From: Pyramidobacter sp. | GTDB lineage: Bacteria; Synergistota; Synergistia; Synergistales; Dethiosulfovibrionaceae | Direction of reading: 5' to 3' | Length of the DNA stretch: 7,069 nt | NCBI GenBank assembly: GCA_016286835.1 | Contig: JAEEUD010000096.1 | Coordinates: 1-7,069, forward strand | Part shown: in pieces, positions 1 through 4,810 of the stretch | How positions within the stretch are numbered: position 1 is the first letter of the stretch | How the letters are laid out: each line of letters begins with the position of its first letter | The notes under the pieces: generated by a model | The model's input: the letters and a program-made list of their open reading frames with translations, nothing else | The model's database searches: none | Told to the model about the DNA's origin: nothing | Program-made: the position numbers and the translations under genes

Positions 1-818
1 AATTCCAGGCCGCCCAGAAGGCCGTGAAAGAAGCCGCCGACGCCGACGCGCTGTATGCGAAGAAAAACGGCGCGCTGTGGGGCGCGTTCCTCGCCATGCT
101 GATCGGCTTCGGTGCCGCCAGCGCCTTCGCTCTCGTCACCGACTCGGGCACGGCCGTGCAGTTTGCGGGCGGTATCTTTGCCGCAGCGGTCTGCGTGCCG
201 GCGCTTTCGGCAGTTATCAACGGCGTCGGCTCGACACTCGGCGGCGCCTTTGTGATCGGCGCCGCGTTCTTCCGCTTCATCCTGCCCGTCGGCATCTGGG
301 CGTTCGCCACGCTCAGCGATGAGCCGCGCAGCTTCTGGTACGCGCTGCCCGTACTGCTCGCCGTTCTCGTCGCCGTGCCGCTGAGAAAGCGGATGCTGTA
401 CTGGACCGACACCGGACGCAAAAAGCTGGAGCAGACGAAGGGGCTGGAGATGTTCATCACAGCGGCCGAGAAAGACCGGCTGGAACTGCTCAACGCACCC
501 GACGACACACCGGAGCTGTTCGAGGAGCTGCTTCCCTACGCCGTGGCGACCGACACGGTGAAAAACTGGACTTCGCGTTTCGCCAAAGTCCTTGAAGCCG
601 CGTCGTACCAGCCCGAGTGGTGCCCGATGCCCATGCACGGCGCGCATTTCGTCGCCAGCGACTTCACGGAAGGCTTCAACGGCCTGAGCAGCGGCTTTTC
701 GTCAAGCCTGAGCTCGGCTTCGACACCGCCCGGTTCGAGATCCGGCAGCTCCGGCTACGGCGGAGGCGGAGGTTCCTCCGGCGGCGGCGGTGGAGGCGGC
801 GGCGGACACGGGTGGTAA
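1..818 (+). CDS. DUF2207 family membrane protein, 3' part (5' end outside window)
   Basis: The reading frame is open from base 3, so the gene starts before the window; the GTG at 24 is probably internal. About 271 residues are visible. Hydrophobic stretches alternate as membrane segments: GALWGAFLAMLIGF, the AVQFAGGIFAAAVCV region, LGGAFVIGAAFFRFILPVG and FWYALPVLLAVLVAVPL. A soluble part follows with the signature TGRKKLEQTKGLEMFI, AEKDRLELLN and TPELFEELLPYAVA, which I recognise from the cytoplasmic C-terminal part of DUF2207 proteins. The protein ends in a Ser/Gly-rich tail with a run of glycines and a final HGW, as family members commonly do. The biochemical role of the family is unknown to me. 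The gene is GC-rich, like the MATE and amidohydrolase genes. A strong terminator follows about 35 bases after the stop. The family call is fairly sure; no function is proposed. Confidence 0.85.
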   Translation, partial: FQAAQKAVKEAADADALYAKKNGALWGAFLAMLIGFGAASAFALVTDSGTAVQFAGGIFAAAVCVPALSAVINGVGSTLGGAFVIGAAFFRFILPVGIWAFATLSDEPRSFWYALPVLLAVLVAVPLRKRMLYWTDTGRKKLEQTKGLEMFITAAEKDRLELLNAPDDTPELFEELLPYAVATDTVKNWTSRFAKVLEAASYQPEWCPMPMHGAHFVASDFTEGFNGLSSGFSSSLSSASTPPGSRSGSSGYGGGGGSSGGGGGGGGGHGW

Positions 819-852
819 ACCTGACTGAACGCCACAAAACATGATGAGATAA

Positions 853-898
853 AAGAATCGCAGGGAGCGTTCTTCATGGAACACTCCCTGCGATTTTT
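853..898. terminator. Bidirectional rho-independent terminator between DUF2207 and GrpB genes
   Basis: Arms 853-872 and 879-898 pair over 20 positions with one mismatch (868/883) and one G-T wobble (855/896), around the 6-base loop 873-878. The right arm ends in a T-run (894-898) for plus-strand transcripts. The left arm begins with an A-run that becomes a U-run for minus-strand transcripts. It therefore serves the convergent DUF2207 and GrpB genes. The right arm also encodes the last residues of the GrpB-family protein, whose stop codon (874-876) lies in the loop. Confidence 0.9.
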
Positions 899-1437
899 CT
901 GTTTGTCAGGTCTTCACGCCAATGACGCGCTTTCGTCAAGATCTCACGAATCATTTCGCTTTTCATGGCTGTATACGTTTGCCGATCCTCGGGATACCGC
1001 TTCGCCAGCGATTGCTTCAGCTCGGAATAGGCTCGCGCTTCTTCTGGATGGCAGTTCAGATAATCTCTCATGTCCACGTAATTCTTCCACGCTTCTGAAT
1101 CGTAGATCACAACGTGGATGTGATGCGTTCTGAAATCACCGTCGCCGCACACGTACAGATACTGACCGGGATGGTCCTGGCCGCGAAAGATAAAGCCGTT
1201 CTCCGCAAGCACGTCGTTCAGCGCGAGGATTTGGTCGAAATCAGCGACGCAGACGACGATATCGATGATCGGTTTCGCGCAAATCCCTCTGACAGCCGTG
1301 CTGCCGATGTGCTGCGCGTTGACCATCACGTCTTGAAGGATCTCCTTCAGTTGGGCGATGGTCTGCCGCGCGAAGATTTCCCATTCATCCTTGTGCGGTT
1401 CGACCGCCACGGTTCCCCGGCGAAGTCCCAGGCTCAT
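874..1437 (-). CDS. GrpB family (UPF0157) nucleotidyltransferase-like protein
   Basis: The protein has 187 residues, normal for a single-domain GrpB/UPF0157 protein. The signature is clear: QHIGSTAVRG (residues 42-51), then KPIIDIVV (55-62), matching the family pattern HIGSTSVPG...KPIIDI. The nucleotidyltransferase-type GS motif and Asp59 are present. The family tail follows with RDYLNCHPEEARAYSELKQSLA and a basic C-terminal helix. GrpB domains also occur fused to dephospho-CoA kinase, but the reaction of stand-alone members is not established. The frame stays open upstream to an ATG at 1554. I chose the ATG at 1437 because a purine-rich ribosome site (AGGAAGAGGGGG, 1443-1454) lies just before it and because family homology starts there. 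The longer start would also run into the regulatory region of the divergent gene. The last residues are encoded inside the terminator stem. G+C is lower than in the outer genes. Confidence 0.88.
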   Translation of the reverse strand: MSLGLRRGTVAVEPHKDEWEIFARQTIAQLKEILQDVMVNAQHIGSTAVRGICAKPIIDIVVCVADFDQILALNDVLAENGFIFRGQDHPGQYLYVCGDGDFRTHHIHVVIYDSEAWKNYVDMRDYLNCHPEEARAYSELKQSLAKRYPEDRQTYTAMKSEMIREILTKARHWREDLTNRKIAGSVP

Positions 1438-1537
1438 TTGTACCCCCTCTTCCTGAAATCTCGCTGCATTCCCTGAGAAAAGATCGCTCTGGGACAGGGT
1501 TTGCTCTTCGCAGCGAAACATTCTTAGCGAAAATTTT

Positions 1538-1560
1538 GTTGTAACTATTGACATTACAAC
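1538..1560. promoter_or_regulatory. Operator 1: 7-9-7 inverted repeat, candidate Rrf2 binding site
   Basis: GTTGTAA (1538-1544) and TTACAAC (1554-1560) form a perfect 7-bp inverted repeat around the 9-base spacer CTATTGACA. The site covers the -35 hexamer of the promoter for the SnoaL-like gene, so a bound protein should block RNA polymerase. Related sites lie at 1585-1607 and 2405-2423, the last directly before the rrf2 gene. Assignment to the neighbouring Rrf2 regulator is inferred from the shared motif and the proximity; Rrf2 proteins are dimers that bind dyads of this size. The divergent GrpB gene could also respond. Confidence 0.7.
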
Positions 1561-1576
1561 CTAAGCGCGTTATACT
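1548..1576 (+). promoter_or_regulatory. Sigma-70-type promoter of the SnoaL-like gene / putative operon
   Basis: A consensus -35 TTGACA (1548-1553), a 17-base spacer and a -10 TATACT (1571-1576, one mismatch to consensus) form a near-ideal promoter. Transcription should start around 1583, leaving a leader of about 50 bases before the ATG at 1634. The -35 lies in the spacer of operator 1, and the predicted start sits at the left edge of operator 2, so the promoter appears strong but repressible. Confidence 0.85.
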
Positions 1577-1584
1577 CCGGGCAA

Positions 1585-1607
1585 GTTGAAACCGACGTGG
1601 TTACAAC
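1585..1607. promoter_or_regulatory. Operator 2: second 7-9-7 inverted repeat at the transcription start
   Basis: GTTGAAA (1585-1591) and TTACAAC (1601-1607) repeat the architecture of operator 1 with the same 9-base spacing and one mismatch between the arms. The spacer itself is unrelated to that of operator 1. The centre is 47 bp downstream of operator 1, just after the predicted start. Two dimers could therefore cover both the -35 and the start region. It is weaker evidence than operator 1 because one half-site is imperfect. Confidence 0.55.
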
Positions 1608-1633
1608 AGTTAAATTTCAGGAGGATTCTTACC

Positions 1634-2404
1634 ATGACAAAAATCGAAAAAGCACTCGCTCTCATCGGCACTTTCGTTTCAGGCGACACCGACAAGGCCG
1701 CTTCTCTGCTTGCGGAAGGGTACATCCAGCACAATCTTGCTTACGGTTCGGGCCGCGATGCTTTCGTGAGCAGCGTCGCTTATCTGGCATCTGCCCCCGT
1801 GAAAACCACCGTCAACAATATCCGTGCATTTGAGGACGGCAATAAGGTTTTCCTGCAAACCGTCTACAACTTTGCGGGCGCTGGCGAACAGGTGGCCTTC
1901 GACATCTTCCGCTTCGATGAAAAAGGATTGATTGCTGAACACTGGGACAATCTCGCCGCGTTCTCCAAGCCCAATCCGTCCGGCCACACACAGATCGACG
2001 GTACGATGGAAAAGAGAAATGCCGACAGGGAAAAGACTCGCAGAATCGTTGCCGGTTTCGTTGGCGATGTGCTGCGCGGTGAGAATCCTGACAAGTTGAC
2101 AAGCTACTTTGACGGAGACACGTACATTCAGCATAACGCCGCCATCGCAGATGGACTTTCCGGTCTCGGCGCCGCTCTTGCCACGATGTCCGCGCAGGGC
2201 GTCTCGATGATTTACAACAAAACTCATATGATCCTTGCGGATGGCGATCATGCTCTCGCTTGCAGCGAAGGGACTTTCGGCGGCGTTCCCACCACCTTCT
2301 ATGATCTGTTCCGTGTCGAGAACGGTTTCATTGCCGAGCATTGGGATGTGATGGAGACTCTGGCCGCCCCCGAAACATGGGCAAATCAGAATGGAAAGTT
2401 TTAA
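1634..2404 (+). CDS. Tandem SnoaL-like (NTF2-fold) protein, two fused copies
   Basis: The protein has 256 residues and two copies of the roughly 115-residue SnoaL-like domain of the COG4922 type. Copy 1 has YIQHN (30-34), FDIFRF (89-94) and IAEHWD (100-105). Copy 2 has YIQHN (164-168), YDLFRV (223-228) and IAEHWD (233-238). The spacing between motifs is almost the same in each copy (70 and 69 residues). SnoaL itself is a polyketide cyclase, but most relatives in this group have no proven substrate, so no reaction is claimed. There is no signal peptide, so it is probably cytoplasmic. The start at 1634 is set by a strong ribosome site, AGGAGGA (1619-1625), 8 bases upstream. The TTG at 1586 is in frame but lies at the predicted transcription start and has no ribosome site. 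The gene follows an operator-covered promoter and precedes the rrf2 gene by 58 bases. Confidence 0.87.
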   Translation: MTKIEKALALIGTFVSGDTDKAASLLAEGYIQHNLAYGSGRDAFVSSVAYLASAPVKTTVNNIRAFEDGNKVFLQTVYNFAGAGEQVAFDIFRFDEKGLIAEHWDNLAAFSKPNPSGHTQIDGTMEKRNADREKTRRIVAGFVGDVLRGENPDKLTSYFDGDTYIQHNAAIADGLSGLGAALATMSAQGVSMIYNKTHMILADGDHALACSEGTFGGVPTTFYDLFRVENGFIAEHWDVMETLAAPETWANQNGKF

Positions 2405-2423
2405 CGTAACCATTGAAATTACG
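2405..2423. promoter_or_regulatory. Operator 3: inverted repeat before the rrf2 gene
   Basis: CGTAA (2405-2409) and TTACG (2419-2423) form a perfect inverted repeat with the same 9-base spacing as operators 1 and 2. The spacer CCATTGAAA matches the operator 1 spacer at 7 of 9 bases. It starts at the base after the SnoaL-like stop codon. A shared core before both genes supports autoregulation by the Rrf2 protein. Confidence 0.65.
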
Positions 2424-2441
2424 GCCATTCCGTGAAACAAT
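2413..2441 (+). promoter_or_regulatory. Possible weaker promoter of the rrf2 gene
   Basis: TTGAAA (2413-2418), a 17-base gap and AACAAT (2436-2441, four of six to consensus) repeat the operator/-35 arrangement of the upstream promoter: in both, the -35-like hexamer ends directly before TTAC of the operator. The -10 is poor. This may be a weak internal promoter, with most rrf2 transcript coming by read-through. Confidence 0.4.
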
Positions 2442-2450
2442 ATTTCACGG
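2430..2450. repeat. Perfect 8-bp hairpin abutting the rrf2 ribosome site
   Basis: CCGTGAAA (2430-2437) and TTTCACGG (2443-2450) pair perfectly around the 5-base loop CAATA. No T-run follows, so it is not a standard terminator. The right arm runs into the ribosome site GGGAGG (2449-2454), with the ATG at 2463. In a read-through transcript it could affect translation or processing; as DNA it could be another protein-binding dyad. Confidence 0.6.
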
Positions 2451-2462
2451 GAGGGCTGGTCA

Positions 2463-2903
2463 ATGCAAATTTCGAGCAGATTCACGATTGCTTTGCATAT
2501 TTTCGCCTGCGTAGATGTGTTCAAGGATGAATATAAGGTGACAAGCGATTTCCTTGCGGGAAGCATTAACACAAATCCCGTCGTCATCCGAAAGATCCTA
2601 ACACAGCTCAAGAACGCAGGACTGATCAAAGTCGCAAGAGGCACCGGCGGGATCGAACTGACACGGGACTTGTCAGAGATCACTTTTTACGACGTGTATG
2701 AAGCAATAGGAGCAGTGGAAAACGGAGATCTGTTCCACTTCCATGAGTGTCCGAATCCAAAATGTCCGGTTGGCAGGAACATTCACGCTCTGCTGGATGT
2801 CAAGTTGAAGGCAGTTCAAAACGCCATGGAGAACGAGCTGCGCAGATACACGCTTTCTGATCTCCGCAGCGGAATGACTGAGCTTCTGGCAAAAGAGAAC
2901 TGA
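2463..2903 (+). CDS. Rrf2 family transcriptional regulator (YwnA-like)
   Basis: The protein has 146 residues, the usual Rrf2 length. It starts with the family N-terminus (MQISSRFTIALHIFAC). A winged helix-turn-helix spans about residues 26-69, with VIRKILTQLKNAGLIKVARG as the recognition helix and start of the wing. A dimerisation helix follows, and then HECPNPKCPVGRNI (95-107). That last element resembles the YwnA-like branch. It has Cys96 and Cys101, plus Cys16 near the N-terminus, but not the three-cysteine Fe-S ligand set of IscR or NsrR. A thiol or ligand sensor is therefore more likely than a cluster protein (inference). The start is supported by GGGAGG 8 bases upstream. Matching inverted repeats before this gene and the SnoaL-like gene point to repression of both. 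Whether it also controls the macrodomain/sirtuin pair downstream depends on read-through across 2904-2983. Confidence 0.9.
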   Translation: MQISSRFTIALHIFACVDVFKDEYKVTSDFLAGSINTNPVVIRKILTQLKNAGLIKVARGTGGIELTRDLSEITFYDVYEAIGAVENGDLFHFHECPNPKCPVGRNIHALLDVKLKAVQNAMENELRRYTLSDLRSGMTELLAKEN

Positions 2904-2955
2904 AGCCTGGGCTCCGAAGAAATTCTTCTTCCAAGGCTTTCAGGAAGTATTTTTT
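2903..2955 (+). terminator. Imperfect hairpin and T-run after rrf2, possible weak terminator
   Basis: Bases 2903-2910 pair with 2931-2939 (one bulged A at 2933). An inner GAAGAA/TTCTTC pairing lies at 2916-2928. A T-rich stretch (2950-2955) follows only about 10 bases after the stem, which is too far for a textbook terminator. It could attenuate transcription into the macrodomain gene or be meaningless. The 80 bases between rrf2 and the macrodomain gene contain no copy of the operator and no convincing promoter. Confidence 0.3.
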
Positions 2956-2983
2956 AATGAGGCGGCAGAAAGAAGGCAGCACA

Positions 2984-3790
2984 ATGAAAGAGAGAGCGGC
3001 GCAGGAGAAGCGGCTTGATTTTCTTGTCGAGGCATTCAAGAACGATTCTGTTCAATATAAAGACGTGCAGACTCCGACCGACACGGCGGGCAAGAGACGG
3101 CTCCTGCGCTCCTTAATGAACATTCGTCTGCCGGGAAAACTTGATGATCCCATTCTTGCCGTACAGGATGAATATCTGCGGGAACGGATCAGGGAAAACG
3201 GGATCGTTGTTCTTTCGGATATTCCCATAATAAGAGACGGCATGTCGATATGGCAGGGCGACATTACGAGGCTTGCCGTCGATGCCATCGTCAACGCGGC
3301 CAATTCTCAGATGCTTGGCTGCTTTGTTCCAATGCATACCTGCATTGATAACTGCATCCACACCTTTGCCGGAGTTCAGCTTCGGGCTGAGTGCAACCGG
3401 CAGATGGACCAGCTTCGTCGCAGTTACGGCAGAGGTTATGAACAGCCCACCGCCGCGCCTATGCTGACAGATGGGTATAACCTACCGGCAAAGAAGATCG
3501 TCCATGTCGTCGGGCCTATCGTGGAAGACAAATTGTCTCCCGAGCTTGAAAATGATTTGGCGGCTTGCTATATCAACACACTGGACCTGTGCGCCGGAAA
3601 CAGCCTTCGCAGCGTGGCTTTCTGCTGTATTTCCACAGGCGTTTTTCACTTCCCGAATAAGAGGGCTGCAGAGATCGCCGTTCATACAACAGAAAAATGG
3701 CTCGCCGAGCACAACGGTCAGGTGGACCGAGTGATTTTCAACGTGTTCAAAGACGAGGACAGGACGTACTATGAAGAACTCTTGCATTGA
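2984..3790 (+). CDS. Zinc-dependent macrodomain protein-ADP-ribose hydrolase
   Basis: The protein has 268 residues, close to the length I recall for the Staphylococcus aureus and Streptococcus pyogenes SirTM-linked macrodomains. A helical N-terminal extension (about 1-85) precedes the macrodomain. Motifs in order: WQGDIT (90-95), IVNAAN (102-107), the zinc motif GCFVPMHTCIDN (112-123, likely ligands Cys113, His118, Cys120), HVVGP (174-178) and STGVFHFPN (217-225). The zinc motif and the FHFP variant of the phosphate loop separate this class from ordinary MacroD and PARG-type proteins. Its known role is to remove ADP-ribose placed on protein by SirTM. I chose the ATG at 2984 for its ribosome site AGAAGG (2971-2976); an in-frame ATG at 2957, with AGGAAG upstream, would add 9 residues. 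It overlaps the sirtuin gene by 20 bases, so the two are almost certainly co-translated. The substrate here is unknown. Confidence 0.93.
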   Translation: MKERAAQEKRLDFLVEAFKNDSVQYKDVQTPTDTAGKRRLLRSLMNIRLPGKLDDPILAVQDEYLRERIRENGIVVLSDIPIIRDGMSIWQGDITRLAVDAIVNAANSQMLGCFVPMHTCIDNCIHTFAGVQLRAECNRQMDQLRRSYGRGYEQPTAAPMLTDGYNLPAKKIVHVVGPIVEDKLSPELENDLAACYINTLDLCAGNSLRSVAFCCISTGVFHFPNKRAAEIAVHTTEKWLAEHNGQVDRVIFNVFKDEDRTYYEELLH

Positions 3791-4760
3791 CCAGCCGAAC
3801 GGCTATCTGGAGACCATACAGAAAGGGCTCGCCGCCGTGCGTTCCCGTGATTTGGAAATTTCCCGCGGCATCGGTACAAGGGATGAGCAGATCGCGCGCC
3901 TTAAGAAAGAGATCCAAACGGCGGACGCCATCGTGGTCGGCGCCGGCGCGGGGCTTTCCACGGCGGCGGGACTGTCCTACAGCGGAGAACGTTTTGAGTA
4001 CTATTTCTCCGACTTTGCCAGGGAGTATCAGATCAAGGACATTTATTCCGGTGGTTTTTATCCGTTTCCAGATCAGGAAACGCAGTGGGCGTGGTGGGCT
4101 CGCCATATCTATTACAATCGTTACATCGACGCGCCCAAGCCTGTCTACCGTTCACTGTTGTCGCTGCTTGACGGAAAGGATTACTTTGTGATCACCACCA
4201 ACGTGGATCACCAGTTTCAGCGGGCAGGCTTCGATAAGGAACGGCTGTTCTACACGCAGGGCGACTATGGCTTGTTTCAGAGTATCGATCCGGAAGTTCA
4301 GGAAACCTTTGATAATGAAAAATGGACGATGCGAGCGATGGAAGCCCAGGGATTTATCAGGGATGAGAACGGGGTTTTCCAAGTGCCGGAAAACGGAACG
4401 ATCTCCATGAGAATTCCGACTGAACTGGTTCCAACCGCACCAAACGGCGATCCGGTGACAATGAATCTTCGCTCTGACGCGACCTTTGTCGAGGATGCCG
4501 AATGGCGCAACGCGTCTGCCGCCTATTCCGATTTCCTGCGCAGACACGAAAAACTTCATGTGCTGTATTGGGAAATCGGTGTAGGAGCGAACACGCCGGT
4601 CATCATCAAATATCCTTTCTGGCAGATGACAATGGAAAATTCCCGTGCCATCTACGCCTGCATGAATTATGATGACGCTTTTTGCCCAAGGGAAATCGAG
4701 GATCGCGCGATTTGTATCGACGGAGACGCAGGAAGAACTCTCGTCATGATGGCTCAATAA
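3771..4760 (+). CDS. Class M sirtuin (SirTM), NAD-dependent protein ADP-ribosyltransferase
   Basis: The protein has 329 residues. The NAD-binding sirtuin motif is VVGAGAGLSTAAGL (55-68), followed by YSGERF and WAWWARHIYYNRY (107-118). Then come ITTNVDHQF (141-149) and YTQGDYGLFQ (161-170), where classical deacetylases have a catalytic His in an H-G motif; here it is Gln163. Asn144 and Gln163 correspond to Asn118 and Gln137, which I recall as catalytic in S. pyogenes SirTM; both differ by the same offset of 26. The four cysteines (5, 297, 305, 315) form no CxxC pairs, so the structural zinc ribbon is absent. EIGVGANTPVIIKYPFW (268-284) is the SirTM C-terminal NAD-site signature. It should transfer ADP-ribose from NAD+ to protein rather than deacetylate. 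The start overlaps the macrodomain gene by 20 bases in another frame, with purine-rich sequence upstream. No GcvH-like or lipoate ligase partner is in the window. Confidence 0.93.
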   Translation: MKNSCIDQPNGYLETIQKGLAAVRSRDLEISRGIGTRDEQIARLKKEIQTADAIVVGAGAGLSTAAGLSYSGERFEYYFSDFAREYQIKDIYSGGFYPFPDQETQWAWWARHIYYNRYIDAPKPVYRSLLSLLDGKDYFVITTNVDHQFQRAGFDKERLFYTQGDYGLFQSIDPEVQETFDNEKWTMRAMEAQGFIRDENGVFQVPENGTISMRIPTELVPTAPNGDPVTMNLRSDATFVEDAEWRNASAAYSDFLRRHEKLHVLYWEIGVGANTPVIIKYPFWQMTMENSRAIYACMNYDDAFCPREIEDRAICIDGDAGRTLVMMAQ

Positions 4761-4773
4761 GTCTTGCTTATGT

Positions 4774-4806
4774 GAAAGCGCCGCAGGGGCTTCCTGCGGC
4801 GCTTTC
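4774..4806. terminator. Bidirectional terminator between SirTM and MATE genes
   Basis: A perfect 14-bp stem (4774-4787 with 4793-4806) encloses the 5-base loop GGCTT. The right arm ends in TTTC followed by TTC, and the left arm starts with GAAA, giving short U-tracts in both directions. It lies 13 bases after the sirtuin stop and 5 bases before the end of the convergent MATE gene. Confidence 0.9.
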
Positions 4807-4810
4807 TTCG

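Noticed and set aside
720..815. Gly/Ser-coding GGC/GGA-rich stretch as a possible DNA repeat element
   Set aside because: It is in frame and encodes the glycine-rich C-terminal tail common in DUF2207 proteins, so coding explains it.
1438..1554. N-terminal extension of the GrpB-family gene to the ATG at 1554
   Set aside because: The extra 39 residues do not resemble GrpB proteins and their start lies inside operator 1. The ATG at 1437 has a strong ribosome site.
1586..1633. TTG start for the SnoaL-like gene
   Set aside because: It lies at the predicted transcription start within operator 2 and lacks a ribosome site. The ATG at 1634 has an ideal one.
1679..2683. 334-codon minus-strand open frame opposite the SnoaL-like and rrf2 genes
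   Set aside because: It covers two well-supported genes and their regulatory spacer, has no recognisable domain and no convincing start signal.
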